64,000 bases of DNA from Kribbella pratensis. Lineage in GTDB: Bacteria > Actinomycetota > Actinomycetes > Propionibacteriales > Kribbellaceae. Below, in pieces: positions 17,636-26,634 of the stretch. Numbering within the stretch: the stretch's first letter is position 1; each line of letters begins with the position of its first letter. The stretch is from positions 1,549,251 to 1,613,250 of the forward strand of contig NZ_SODU01000001.1 of the NCBI RefSeq assembly GCF_004366075.1, read 5' to 3'. The notes under the pieces are model-generated. The model did not search any database, had not been told where the DNA came from, and worked only from the letters and a program-made list of their open reading frames with translations. A program made the translations under genes and the position numbers.

Positions 17636-18823
17636 TTAGCGGGAGACGAGGGCGGGGGTGTACCAGTCGGCCAGGAGGTCGGGGAGGCGGTCGGGGCCCC
17701 AGCGGTCTACTGGGGTGATTCGGCCGCGTAGGGAGGCGAGGCCCTTCGCGAGTTCGCCTACTACGTCGCCTTGCCAGGGGACGGTGACGCCTTCGTCGGG
17801 GCCGACGATGACGGCGGGGCCGCCGCGGTTCACGCAGACCACGGGGCAGCCGGAGGCGAGGGCCTCGGTGACGGCCCAGCCGGCGGCTTCGCGGAACGCG
17901 GGGGCAAGGAGGGCGTCGGCGCGGAACATGGCCGCCAGCACCTCCTCGCGAGGCAGGGCGCCCATGAACTCGACACGATCGCGAACACCGAGCTGCCAGG
18001 CCAGGCTCTCCGCGCGTCCCCAATCGGGACCGTCGCCGATGATCCGCAGCTCCCAGTTGGCCGCCTCTGGACGGGCGAGCGCGCTGATCGCGAGCAGCAC
18101 GCCCTTCCACGGGATCAGCCGCCCGACGAACAGCGCCGTCTTCACACCGGGAGCACCGAACGGCTCATAAGGACCGGACGCGGTGAAGCGCCGGATCGCC
18201 ACGTTGGGCTGGACCACGATCTCGCGAGCGTACGGCGCGAACGCCTCCGCCACATCGTTGTTCTGGGCAACCATGAGGTCGGCGGTCCGCGCCATTCGCC
18301 GCCCGGTCGCGCGGCGCCGGAGCCCGGTGTACGCACGGCGTACCAGCTCCCCCACCACACCGCGCGCGCCGAGCCAGTGCGCCATCGACAGCGGCGCGCT
18401 CGTCGACCCGCCGACCGGTCCCCAGATCACCTTGGCGGACGACGGTTCGACCACGCCGGCGCCCATCCAGTCCACCGCGAAGGTCAGGTGATGGATCACG
18501 TCGAACGACTGCTCCGCATGCAGGCGCCGCGCCGTACGCCGAGCCAGTCCCTGCCACAGCGGGTAGTACCAGTACACGTCCGAGGGCCGTCGCCGCAGCC
18601 GCAGAATCCAGCGAGGCAGCTCGAGCGGTACGACGGTCAGACCGGGCACCGGCCGCGCCGCGAGCTCTTCCTCGATCTCGTGCACGAACTTGCCCCGGGT
18701 CAGCAGCCAGACGTCGTGGTCCCGCGCCGCCGCCTTGGCCCACGCCCACCCGGCGCCCGGCTCGGAGCCGCCCGTCGGCCGGCAGGCGTACGCGCTGAGC
18801 AGTACCTTCGGCCGGCCGTACAT
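17636..18823 (-). CDS. glycosyltransferase family 4
   Basis: A 395-residue GT-B glycosyltransferase. The N-terminal acceptor half begins KVLLSAYACRPTGGSEPGAGW, a version of the glycine-rich loop. The donor half has LFVGRLIPWKGVLLAISAL and the EX7E-like EAAGWAVTEALASGCPVV that binds the nucleotide sugar. It transfers a sugar from an NDP-sugar onto a lipid-linked or surface acceptor on the cytoplasmic side. It ends a five-gene minus-strand run with two cytidylyltransferases and a CDP-alcohol phosphatidyltransferase, which suggests a phospho-polyol-containing glycan. Donor and acceptor are unknown. Confidence 0.88.
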   Translation of the reverse strand: MYGRPKVLLSAYACRPTGGSEPGAGWAWAKAAARDHDVWLLTRGKFVHEIEEELAARPVPGLTVVPLELPRWILRLRRRPSDVYWYYPLWQGLARRTARRLHAEQSFDVIHHLTFAVDWMGAGVVEPSSAKVIWGPVGGSTSAPLSMAHWLGARGVVGELVRRAYTGLRRRATGRRMARTADLMVAQNNDVAEAFAPYAREIVVQPNVAIRRFTASGPYEPFGAPGVKTALFVGRLIPWKGVLLAISALARPEAANWELRIIGDGPDWGRAESLAWQLGVRDRVEFMGALPREEVLAAMFRADALLAPAFREAAGWAVTEALASGCPVVCVNRGGPAVIVGPDEGVTVPWQGDVVGELAKGLASLRGRITPVDRWGPDRLPDLLADWYTPALVSR

Positions 18824-19239
18824 CAGCTCATCCCCTCCAGGAGCCTGCGCAGATCCGTGCTCGAGGTGGAGGCGGTGTACGGGAAATAGTGCACCTGTGC
18901 GCCGACCTCACCCAGCAGTCTTTCCAGTCTCTTCCCCTTTTCCGTTCCCTTCCAGTCATCGCCCTTGAAGAGAACGTCGTACCGCAGCTGCTGCCACATC
19001 TCGAACTTGTCGCTCGACCAGTCGCTGACCACCTCGTCGACAAGGTCGAGCGCCCGGATGACATCCATCCGTTCCTGGTGCGGAACCACCGGCGGCCGGC
19101 CCTTGATCCGGGTGACGACATCGTCCTCGACGACCCCCGCGATCAGGTGGTCGCAGTACTCGCGGGCGCGGCGCAGGATGTTCAGGTGCCCGATGTGGAA
19201 CATGTCGTACACCCCGGGTGCGTACCCGACGATCGCCAT
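18823..19239 (-). CDS. TagD-like cytidylyltransferase (first copy)
   Basis: A 138-residue nucleotidyltransferase of the glycerol-3-phosphate cytidylyltransferase type. GVYDMFHIGHLNILRRA carries the HxGH active site, RPPVVPHQERMDVIRAL the second conserved block, and YTASTSSTDLRR resembles the ISTTxI end motif. It probably activates a polyol- or alcohol-phosphate with CTP. It starts at ATG 19239 and overlaps the CDP-alcohol phosphatidyltransferase gene by one base (TGATG), so the two are translationally coupled. The CDP-alcohol it makes could be used by that neighbour. Confidence 0.87.
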   Translation of the reverse strand: MAIVGYAPGVYDMFHIGHLNILRRAREYCDHLIAGVVEDDVVTRIKGRPPVVPHQERMDVIRALDLVDEVVSDWSSDKFEMWQQLRYDVLFKGDDWKGTEKGKRLERLLGEVGAQVHYFPYTASTSSTDLRRLLEGMS

Positions 19240-19964
19240 CAGGCGCGCACCCCCAGCGCGGCCATCTCCCGGTACCACTTCCGGACCGCGGCCGCGAGGA
19301 ACAGGACGTTCAGCACCAGCAGAGCGCCGTACAGCACGACGAACAACGACGGCGTACCGAAGGCGAGGAAGACCAGGCACAGTACGCCGTAGTCGGTCGG
19401 TGCGATGAGCAACGACTTCACCACGGAATCGCCGCGCACGTTGGGTTTCGAGGAGGCGTCGTGCCGCCGGCGGAGCTGGTCGATCAGGATCAGCCCGAAG
19501 AACAGCACCGACGACACGCAGACGTACGCGAGCGGGACCAGCAGCACCAGATCGTTGTCAAAGGCATCGAAACGGTAGAACGAGATCAGTACGGCGCTGT
19601 GCAGCAGCACGATCTTGACCGCGTCGATCATGTGGTCGAGCCACTCCCCCAGCGGGGACCCGCCGCCGCGCAGCCGGGCCAGCTGCCCGTCCGCGGAGTC
19701 CAGCCCGTACCCGAGCACGAGCAACAACGTCACCGCCAGCGCCAGGCCGAGTGACGGGCGCACGCAGGCCAGCAGCAGGATCCCGACGAGCGAGCAGAAC
19801 CCGGACGCGAGGCTCACCTGGTTCGGCGTCCGCCTCCCGAGGAACGCGGCGGCCGCGAACACGCGCCCGATCCGCCGGTTCACGAATCGTGAGTACGCCG
19901 GCGTACCGGCCGACGGCTTCTGCGCCCGGGACAGCTGCGCGACGGTGTCTCGCAGCCCACTCAT
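19239..19964 (-). CDS. CDP-alcohol phosphatidyltransferase family protein
   Basis: A 241-residue membrane enzyme with five to six hydrophobic segments. The family motif is visible as DSADGQLARLRGGGSPLGEW followed by LDHMID, matching DGx2ARx8Gx3Dx3D with the metal-binding aspartates intact. Enzymes of this family transfer a phospho-alcohol from its CDP form to a second alcohol, giving phospholipids or phosphodiester-linked polyols. Here it lies between two soluble cytidylyltransferases, so its donor may be a product of one of them and not CDP-diacylglycerol. The start overlaps the preceding gene by ATGA. Confidence 0.88.
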   Translation of the reverse strand: MSGLRDTVAQLSRAQKPSAGTPAYSRFVNRRIGRVFAAAAFLGRRTPNQVSLASGFCSLVGILLLACVRPSLGLALAVTLLLVLGYGLDSADGQLARLRGGGSPLGEWLDHMIDAVKIVLLHSAVLISFYRFDAFDNDLVLLVPLAYVCVSSVLFFGLILIDQLRRRHDASSKPNVRGDSVVKSLLIAPTDYGVLCLVFLAFGTPSLFVVLYGALLVLNVLFLAAAVRKWYREMAALGVRA

Positions 19965-20398
19965 GCGACGTTCGAACTGCGGGACTGCCGCTGGTCGATC
20001 GCGGCACGCAGGATCGGGCTGCGCGAGCCGCGGCCGGCGGGCAGGACGGTGATCAGCCCGGCCGGAATCCCGTCGAGCTCGTCCACCCCCAGCACGCCGT
20101 CCGTGGCGCCGGCAGCGAACACGGTCTGTACTCCCAGTACGCCGGTCAGCCAGTCGGACCGTACGTCGTCCACGGCAACCACCTCGTCGACGCAGCGCAG
20201 GTGCTCGAGGATCTGTGCCCGCTCGAGCAGCGGCACGAACGGCCGCCCGCCCCACGCGTCCAGCGCCCAGTCGTCGGACAGCACCGCCACGACGAGCCGG
20301 TCGCAGTGCCGCCGCGCCCGCTCGAGCACGTCGACATGGCCTACGTGAAACAGGTCGAAGACTCCAGCGACGCAGCCGACCCGGGGCACACTGCCCAC
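19961..20398 (-). CDS. TagD-like cytidylyltransferase (second copy)
   Basis: A 145-residue nucleotidyltransferase with CVAGVFDLFHVGHVDVLERA (HxGH motif), GRPFVPLLERAQILEHLRCVD and a final RGSRSPILRAAI. It is clearly a distant relative of the copy at 18823-19239 but shares little beyond the motifs, so the two probably act on different alcohols. I chose GTG 20398 because GGGGGA stands seven bases upstream; an open frame to 20548 overlaps the upstream glycosyltransferase gene and lacks family support. It is coupled to the phosphatidyltransferase gene by an ATGA overlap. Confidence 0.82.
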   Translation of the reverse strand: MGSVPRVGCVAGVFDLFHVGHVDVLERARRHCDRLVVAVLSDDWALDAWGGRPFVPLLERAQILEHLRCVDEVVAVDDVRSDWLTGVLGVQTVFAAGATDGVLGVDELDGIPAGLITVLPAGRGSRSPILRAAIDQRQSRSSNVA

Positions 20399-20459
20399 AG
20401 TTACATCCCCCAACGCGAACTCCTGAATTCCGTCTGGAACGACGCTGCCCCCTGCGTCT

Positions 20460-21665
20460 TCATACCCGTGGTTCCGTGCGCGCCCGGCCGCTGGCGGAGT
20501 GCCGGGCGATCGCATCGGTGTAGATCCTTTCCATGGCCACCAGGTCACGCTCCGGTGTGAAGCGCTCCAAATAGACCTGACGGGCTCGTTCGCCGAAGGC
20601 TATCGAAGTCTCGGGATCAGCCACCAACCCGATCGCCTTCCGCAATCCTTCCGGATCGCGGGGCGCGGTCAGTACACCGGATTCGCCGTCGTCGACGAGC
20701 TCCGCGAGCGCCCCGAGCCGGGACGCGACCACGGGCACCCCGTGCGCGAAGGCCTCCACCACCACGAGCCCGAAACTCTCATACGAACGGGCCGGTACGA
20801 CGGCGGCGCGCGCAGACCGCAGCTGGTCCATGCCGTCCGCCCAGGGCAGTTGACCAAGCACCTGAATCGACAGGTCTTTCCGGGCGCGTTCCTCGGCCCC
20901 CGCCCGCAGCGGACCATCGCCCACCACCACCAATCGGCCGAGCGACGCGTCCCACGCCTGCAGGAGATCCGCGAACCCCTTGTCCTCGCTCAACCTTCCG
21001 AGAAACACCACCGCGTCCCCCGCGCCGCTGCGTACCGCACCCGAATGCGGTACGGCGTGCGGCTTCACCACGAACCGCTCCGGATCGAACCCGGCCGCGG
21101 CGTACCGGTCCCGCACGAGCTCGGACGGTACGACGAACGTCCCGACGTACCGCTGCCACGTGTGCAAGGCGTTGTGCACGCCGATGCTCGTCGCCAGCGG
21201 CAACGTCTGCACCCGCGAATCGCGGTAACAACCGTGCTTCACGGCCGCCAGCGGCACCTTCCCGATGCACGACTCACACGGCCCGCCGTCACGCTGCAGG
21301 ACACCGTTCGCACACAGCAGCCGGAAGTTGTGCAGCGTTGCCACGACCGGGAGGTCCAGCCGGTACGCCGCCCGCAGCACTGAAGGGCTGAACAACGGGA
21401 AAGTGTTGTGCACATGCACCACATCGGGCCGCTGCGCCTGCAATAGCTGTGTTAAATCGCGTTCCGCCGAAAATGACCAAACGGAGCGAAACGGTAACAG
21501 AGCGCGATCTTTTCGCCCCATCTCGGCGATGTCGTCGCTGTTTCGGGCGTAAAGGTCGACTTCATGTCCTGAGTTACGCAACAAATCAACCGTTTGCGCG
21601 ACAACCGTGTTCTCACCGCTGGGTTGACCGGTCCGGTAACGGTTGTGCAACATGGCGACCCGCAT
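20460..21665 (-). CDS. glycosyltransferase family 4
   Basis: A 401-residue GT-B enzyme, first gene of the minus-strand run. The N-terminal domain has RTGQPSGENTVVAQTVDLL and the acceptor-side VATLHNFRLLCANG. A GGPCESC segment with a Cys-x2-Cys follows, as in some WcaA/WbnK-like proteins. The donor domain has VVFLGRLSEDKGFADLLQAW and ESFGLVVVEAFAHGVPVVAS (EX7E). The two GT4 enzymes of this run are not close copies. It is divergent from the first beta-helix gene with only 60 bases between them. Donor and acceptor unknown. Confidence 0.9.
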   Translation of the reverse strand: MRVAMLHNRYRTGQPSGENTVVAQTVDLLRNSGHEVDLYARNSDDIAEMGRKDRALLPFRSVWSFSAERDLTQLLQAQRPDVVHVHNTFPLFSPSVLRAAYRLDLPVVATLHNFRLLCANGVLQRDGGPCESCIGKVPLAAVKHGCYRDSRVQTLPLATSIGVHNALHTWQRYVGTFVVPSELVRDRYAAAGFDPERFVVKPHAVPHSGAVRSGAGDAVVFLGRLSEDKGFADLLQAWDASLGRLVVVGDGPLRAGAEERARKDLSIQVLGQLPWADGMDQLRSARAAVVPARSYESFGLVVVEAFAHGVPVVASRLGALAELVDDGESGVLTAPRDPEGLRKAIGLVADPETSIAFGERARQVYLERFTPERDLVAMERIYTDAIARHSASGRARTEPRV

Positions 21666-21725
21666 GGCACTACCTTAAGTCCCCGAGTAACTACGCCTGG
21701 TCTCGCCCGCTCCCAGGAGAGTGCA

Positions 21726-23429
21726 TTGAGGAAGTTGTGGTTCGCAGCGCTCATCGCTGCGGCGGCGGCCGTCGTCACGGTCGCGGTGCCGGTCATCGCA
21801 GGAGAGAACAAGGCGACGACCGCGGCGAAGTCCGAGCAGGCCGCGTCTCGCGTGCTGCCCTCGCACAGCCCGGGTAAGACCACCACGGCGAAGCCCGGTA
21901 CGAGCCGGCCGAAGACCACAGCTACGACCGTGCCACCGAAGAAGCCAGGTACGACGCCGCATCCGACCCGCAAGCCGACCACGTCGGCGGCGCCGAGCAA
22001 GCCGGTCGAGCCCAAGCTCCCGAAGCCGCCCGGCGTGGACTCCGACGAGGCCGGCCCGGCCGTCGCCGGGCCGTGCGTCGGCACGGTGATCAAGCCCGGT
22101 CAGAACGCCCAGTCGATCGTGAACTCCAAGCCGGCCGGTACGACGTTCTGCTTCGCGGCAGGCCTGCACCGGATCACCGACACGATCCGCCCGAAGGCGA
22201 ACCAGGTGCTGGCGAGCGCGCAGCGCGCCGTACTCACCGGGTCGGTGCCGCTGAGCGGGTGGGCCAAGTCCGGGTCCGTCTGGGTTGTGCGGGGTGCGCT
22301 GCCGTCGGCGTACGGCAAGAGCGGTGAGTGCGAGGACAACAAGGCGAACATCTGCTACTTGCGGGAGCAGTTGTTCCTCGACGACACGCACCTGACGCGG
22401 GTCGCGAGTGTCGCGGCGGTCAAGGCCGGCAAGTTCTACGCCGACTACGCGGCGAACGCGATCTACCTCGGCAGCAACCCGACCGGTCACGACATCGAGA
22501 TGTCGAAGACGGCGACGGCGATCGAGTCGGGCGCGAGCGGCGTGGCCGTGCGCGGCCTCACCATCGAGCACTTCGCCAGCGCACCGCAGGCCGGGGCGCT
22601 CGTCTCCGGGCCCGGCTGGAAGGTGACGGCCAACGACGTCCGCTGGAACCACGCGGTCGGTGTGATGCTGGTGAAGGCGAACAGCACCAAGGTCGACAAG
22701 AACCTGATCCACCACAACGGCCAGCTCGGCCTCGGGCAGTACAGCTCGGCCGCGGCCGCCGTCACCCGGAACGTGATCAGCTCCAACAACACCGACGGCT
22801 TCTGGATCGCCGACTGGGAGTCCGGCGGCATCAAGTCCACCCGCTCCTCGGGCACCGTCAGCGGCAACGTGATCAAGTCCAACCTGGGCATCGGGATGTG
22901 GGCCGACGTCGCCGACGACGGCCGGGTGATCAGCGACAACCAGATCGTCGGCAATGCGGCGGACGGCATCCGGTACGAGATCAGCCGCAACGGCACGATC
23001 GAAGGCAACACGGTGACCGGCAACGGCTTCGGCACCGGCCGCGGATCCGGTACCTCGCTGTGGGACGGGGGCGGGATCAACGTGAACACCTCGGCCGGGG
23101 TCACCATCAAGGGCAACCGGGTGTCGGGCAACGTGAACGGCGTGACGATCCAGTCCCGGACCCGCGGCAGCGGCCCGTGGGGCACCTACCTGCTGCGCGA
23201 CGTCCGGGTCAGCGGGAACACGATCGAGATGACCGGCGGGACCCAGGCCACCGGCATGGTCCAGAACTCCGGCGCCACGGTGCCGGCCGGTGAAGTGGTC
23301 TTCAGTGGCAACAAGTACGTCCTCGACGACCTCGGCACCCAGCGGTTCGCCCGGTTCGGCACCAAGCTCACCGCCGCCGGCTGGCAGGACGCCGGCCTGG
23401 ACACAGTCGGCAGCTTTCTCGCGAATTGA
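21726..23429 (+). CDS. secreted right-handed parallel beta-helix protein (copy 1)
   Basis: A 567-residue exported protein. The TTG start at 21726 follows AGGAGAG with six bases between; it gives a signal peptide/anchor (LWFAALIAAAAAVVTVAVPV). A Pro/Thr/Lys-rich linker runs to about residue 110. The remaining 450 residues are short beta-strand coils with Asn ladders (NxxSxN, NxVTGNG). Conserved blocks shared with the copies at 23559 and 33309 are AVLTGSVPLSGW, FYADYAANAIYLG, NNTDGFWIADWESGGIK (from about residue 354) and NGFGTGRGSG with SLWDGGGINVNTS (from about 433). Known proteins of this fold are polysaccharide lyases, epimerases and hydrolases; the activity is not known here. Confidence 0.87.
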   Translation: MRKLWFAALIAAAAAVVTVAVPVIAGENKATTAAKSEQAASRVLPSHSPGKTTTAKPGTSRPKTTATTVPPKKPGTTPHPTRKPTTSAAPSKPVEPKLPKPPGVDSDEAGPAVAGPCVGTVIKPGQNAQSIVNSKPAGTTFCFAAGLHRITDTIRPKANQVLASAQRAVLTGSVPLSGWAKSGSVWVVRGALPSAYGKSGECEDNKANICYLREQLFLDDTHLTRVASVAAVKAGKFYADYAANAIYLGSNPTGHDIEMSKTATAIESGASGVAVRGLTIEHFASAPQAGALVSGPGWKVTANDVRWNHAVGVMLVKANSTKVDKNLIHHNGQLGLGQYSSAAAAVTRNVISSNNTDGFWIADWESGGIKSTRSSGTVSGNVIKSNLGIGMWADVADDGRVISDNQIVGNAADGIRYEISRNGTIEGNTVTGNGFGTGRGSGTSLWDGGGINVNTSAGVTIKGNRVSGNVNGVTIQSRTRGSGPWGTYLLRDVRVSGNTIEMTGGTQATGMVQNSGATVPAGEVVFSGNKYVLDDLGTQRFARFGTKLTAAGWQDAGLDTVGSFLAN

Positions 23430-23474
23430 CCGCTTGCCTTTCGCAACATGTTTGTGCGCTACGTATTGCCATGA

Positions 23475-23487
23475 CTACGTGACGTAG
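23475..23487. promoter_or_regulatory. palindrome upstream of beta-helix copy 2
   Basis: CTACGTGACGTAG is a 6+1+6 palindrome 72 bases before the ATG. A weak promoter can be drawn around it (TTGCCA at 23466-23471, TAATCT at 23491-23496, spacer 19). No matching box was found in front of the other two copies. Confidence 0.3.
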
Positions 23488-23558
23488 GGGTAATCTGCGT
23501 ACGAAGCCGCGCCATGGGGGGTGCGCTCAGGGCTACCTGTGCCACCGGAGGCTCCGCT

Positions 23559-25145
23559 ATGAGAACAGCAGTCGTTGCAGTTGTTGCAGTCGGCACCAGT
23601 CTGGTTGCCGTCAGCCCCCTGCCTGCGCAGGGCGCCCTCACTCCACCTGCAACCATTCCACCTACCGCCGCTCCGTCCGCCACCGTTCCGCCGGCCGATG
23701 GCACGTTCCGGACCGGTCCCGCGGTGGCGCCCGCCTGCAGCGGTGTGCCGATCCGTACCAGCGACAACGCCGCCCGGATCGTCGAGGACGCCCCGACCGG
23801 GACGACGTTCTGCTTCACACGCGGCTGGCACCGGATCACCGAGACGATCCACCCGAAGGCGGACCAGGTGCTCGCCGGCAACGACGGCGCCGTACTCACG
23901 GGATCGATCAGACTCACCAAATGGACGCCGAACAACGGCGACTGGGTGACCACCGGAGCTCTGCCACCGGCGTACCCGCAGACCGGGCAATGCGAGGACA
24001 ACACGGCGAACACCTGCTACCTGGGCGAGCAGCTGTTCCGGGACAGCAAGCACCTGACCCGGGTGGCAACCCGCGACAAGGTTGCCCCTGGCACCTTCTA
24101 CGCCGACTACGCGGCGAACGCGATCTACCTGGGCAGCGACCCGGCCGGGCACTCGATCGAGATGTCGAAGACGCAGACCGCGATCGAGTCCGGCGCGACC
24201 AATGTGACCGTCCGCGGGCTGACGATCGAGCACTTCGCCACCCCGCCGCAGGGCGGTGCGGTGGTGCTCGGCCTGGGCTGGAAGGTGATCGCCAACGACA
24301 TCCGCTGGAACCACGGGGTCGGCGCGATGCTGGTGAACGCGGACGGCGCCGTACTCGAGAGGAACCACATCCACTCGAACGGCCAGCTCGGCATCGGCCA
24401 GTACAGCACGCTGAAGGCAACCATTGCCGCCAACGAGGTCAGCTACAACAACACCGACGGCTTCTGGATCGCGGACTGGGAGTCCGGCGGGATCAAGACC
24501 ACCTGGTCCAGCGGCGGCTGGGTGAGCGGCAACCTGATCCAGTACAACCGCGGCGTCGGGCTGTGGAGCGACGCGTACGACGACAGCCGCACCTTCAGCA
24601 GCAACCAGATCCTCGACAACGCGGCGGACGGGATCCGCTACGAGATCGGCCGCAACGGCGTCATCGAGGACAACGTGGTGAGCGGCAACGGCTTCGGCAC
24701 CGGCCGCGGATCCGGTACGTCGCTGTGGGACGGCGGCGGGATCAACGTGAACACGTCGTCGAACGTCCAGGTCCGCGACAACGTGGTGGCGAACAACGTC
24801 AACGGGATCGCGATCCAGTCCCGCACCCGCGGCTCGGGCCCGTGGGGCACCAACCAGCTCCGCGACATCGTTGTCTCCGGCAACCAGGTGACGATGCGCG
24901 GCGGCACCACCGCGACCGGCATGGTGCAGAACGCCGGCGCGGTCATCCCGCCCGGCGAGGTCACCCTGAACGACAACACCTACATCCTCGACAGCCTCGC
25001 CGCCGAACGCTTCCAGAAGACCGGTGAGTGGTACACGGCGAAGGCGTGGCGCACCACCGGCCAGGACACCACCAGCGCCTTCACCCTGGGCAAAGCAATC
25101 CTCGACGCCACCGGCATCCTCACCATCCTCCCCACAACCAACTGA
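23559..25145 (+). CDS. secreted right-handed parallel beta-helix protein (copy 2)
   Basis: A 528-residue paralogue of the proteins at 21726 and 33309. ATG 23559 is preceded by GGAGG. The signal peptide (RTAVVAVVAVGTSLVAVSPL) ends near PAQG, followed by a short Pro/Thr linker and the conserved core: GTTFCFTRGWHRITETI, AVLTGSIRLTKW, FYADYAANAIYLG, IEHFA, NNTDGFWIADWESGGIKTT, NAADGIRYEI and SLWDGGGINVNTS. Two Cys-containing loops (CSGVP; CEDNTANTCYLGEQLF) recur in all copies and may form disulfides. It follows copy 1 by 129 bases, pointing to tandem duplication. Role probably extracellular, on a polysaccharide. Confidence 0.87.
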   Translation: MRTAVVAVVAVGTSLVAVSPLPAQGALTPPATIPPTAAPSATVPPADGTFRTGPAVAPACSGVPIRTSDNAARIVEDAPTGTTFCFTRGWHRITETIHPKADQVLAGNDGAVLTGSIRLTKWTPNNGDWVTTGALPPAYPQTGQCEDNTANTCYLGEQLFRDSKHLTRVATRDKVAPGTFYADYAANAIYLGSDPAGHSIEMSKTQTAIESGATNVTVRGLTIEHFATPPQGGAVVLGLGWKVIANDIRWNHGVGAMLVNADGAVLERNHIHSNGQLGIGQYSTLKATIAANEVSYNNTDGFWIADWESGGIKTTWSSGGWVSGNLIQYNRGVGLWSDAYDDSRTFSSNQILDNAADGIRYEIGRNGVIEDNVVSGNGFGTGRGSGTSLWDGGGINVNTSSNVQVRDNVVANNVNGIAIQSRTRGSGPWGTNQLRDIVVSGNQVTMRGGTTATGMVQNAGAVIPPGEVTLNDNTYILDSLAAERFQKTGEWYTAKAWRTTGQDTTSAFTLGKAILDATGILTILPTTN

Positions 25146-25251
25146 CCCACTCACAGCCGGATAACGCCTCGTCTGCTCGACGCGGGGCCGGCGGACGACG
25201 GTGCCTCTGATCGGGCTGATCCCCACCCCACTCGTCGGACAGGAGAGCCGG

Positions 25252-26634
25252 TTAGTGGGCCAGGCTGCTGACGTGGTCAATGAGGAGGTCGCGGAAGAGC
25301 TGTGAGTCGCGGAGGTCGGGGGTGAAGATGGTGTCCACCGCGAGGAGGGCGTCTACCAGTTTGGTGGGGTCGGTGATGCCTGCGACTGCGGACTTGAGGC
25401 GTTCGGACTGGGGGTCGTCGAGCTCCGGGGTCCGTTGGACGTAGACCATCCACGCGGCGACGGCGAGTGCGATCATGCGGGGCTCGGCGCCGGCTGTCAG
25501 GCGGTCGCGGACTGTGCCGAGCATCCGGACCGGGAGCTTCACCGAGCCGTCCATCGCGACCTGGCGGGTGCGGTGCTTCAGCGCCGGGTTCTCGAACCGT
25601 TCCAGCACGGTCGCGCCGTACGCCGCCAGGTCCAGCCCGTCGGGCGGCGTGAGGGTCGGTACGACGTCGTCGGTCATCAACTGCCGCGCGAGCCCACCCA
25701 GCTCCTCGTCGCGGACCGCCTCGGCGATCGTCTCGTACCCGCGCAGCGCACCGAGGTACGCGAGCATCGAGTGCGTGGCGTTGAGCATCCGCAACTTGGC
25801 CTGCTCCCACGGCGCGACATCACCGGTGAGTACGGCGCCACCACGCTCCCAGGCGGGACGTGCACCCGCGAAATCGTCCTCGATCACCCATTGCAGGAAG
25901 GGTTCCGCGACGACCACGGCCTCGTCCCGTACGCCGAGCAGCCGAGCGGCCTCGTCACGGTCCGCGTCGGTCGTCGCCGGCACGATCCGGTCCACCATGC
26001 TCGCCGGGAACCGCGTCCCCTCGAACGACGAGGGAACCTTGCCCAGCGCATCGAAGTACTCCGTCACCAGTGTGCGCAGGAAGGGCCCGTTGGCCACCAG
26101 GTTGTCGCAGGAGACGATCGTCAACGGCTCTTCGCGACGGGCGATCGCCGCCGCCAGCTGGCCGACGACCGTGCGCGGCGGGCGGCCGGTCAGGTCGGCC
26201 TGGATCTCGGGGTCGTCCAGGTTCAGCCCGGCGCCGGCGGCCCGGTACCCCTTCTCGGTGACGGTCAGCGTCACCACTGACACCGCCGGGTCCGCGATCC
26301 GCGCGACCACCGCCTCCGGGTCCTCGGGCACGGTCAGTACCTCGCGGACGCTGCCGATCACCTGAACCGACGGCTCACCGAGACCACGCTCGAGGACGGA
26401 GTACAGCCCGTCCTGCGGCGCCAACTGGTCCCGGACCGTGGTGGAGCGCTGGCTCACGCCGGTGATACCCCACCGCGTCTCGCCGGTTTCGACCGCCGCC
26501 CGTTCGGTGACGACGGCCTGGTGGGCGCGGTGGAACGCACCGATCCCGAGATGGACGATGCCGACCGACAACGCCTTCGGGTCGACCGCGGGGGCGACGG
26601 GGAGGTTGGTGAGACTCAGCCTGCTCGAACTCAT
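25252..26634 (-). CDS. mannitol dehydrogenase-family oxidoreductase, probably fructuronate reductase (UxuB type)
   Basis: A 460-residue long-chain polyol dehydrogenase. The N-terminal NAD domain has VGIVHLGIGAFHRAHQAVV; the catalytic K-x3-N-x2-H is in KLRMLNATHSMLAYLGALRG. Family members oxidise mannitol or arabinitol or interconvert fructuronate and mannonate. Because uronate isomerase is encoded in the same cassette, I favour D-mannonate:NAD oxidoreductase acting after UxaC. No mannonate dehydratase is present in the window. It is the last gene of the ABC importer operon, overlapping the permease gene by ATGA, and converges on beta-helix copy 2. Confidence 0.85.
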   Translation of the reverse strand: MSSSRLSLTNLPVAPAVDPKALSVGIVHLGIGAFHRAHQAVVTERAAVETGETRWGITGVSQRSTTVRDQLAPQDGLYSVLERGLGEPSVQVIGSVREVLTVPEDPEAVVARIADPAVSVVTLTVTEKGYRAAGAGLNLDDPEIQADLTGRPPRTVVGQLAAAIARREEPLTIVSCDNLVANGPFLRTLVTEYFDALGKVPSSFEGTRFPASMVDRIVPATTDADRDEAARLLGVRDEAVVVAEPFLQWVIEDDFAGARPAWERGGAVLTGDVAPWEQAKLRMLNATHSMLAYLGALRGYETIAEAVRDEELGGLARQLMTDDVVPTLTPPDGLDLAAYGATVLERFENPALKHRTRQVAMDGSVKLPVRMLGTVRDRLTAGAEPRMIALAVAAWMVYVQRTPELDDPQSERLKSAVAGITDPTKLVDALLAVDTIFTPDLRDSQLFRDLLIDHVSSLAH

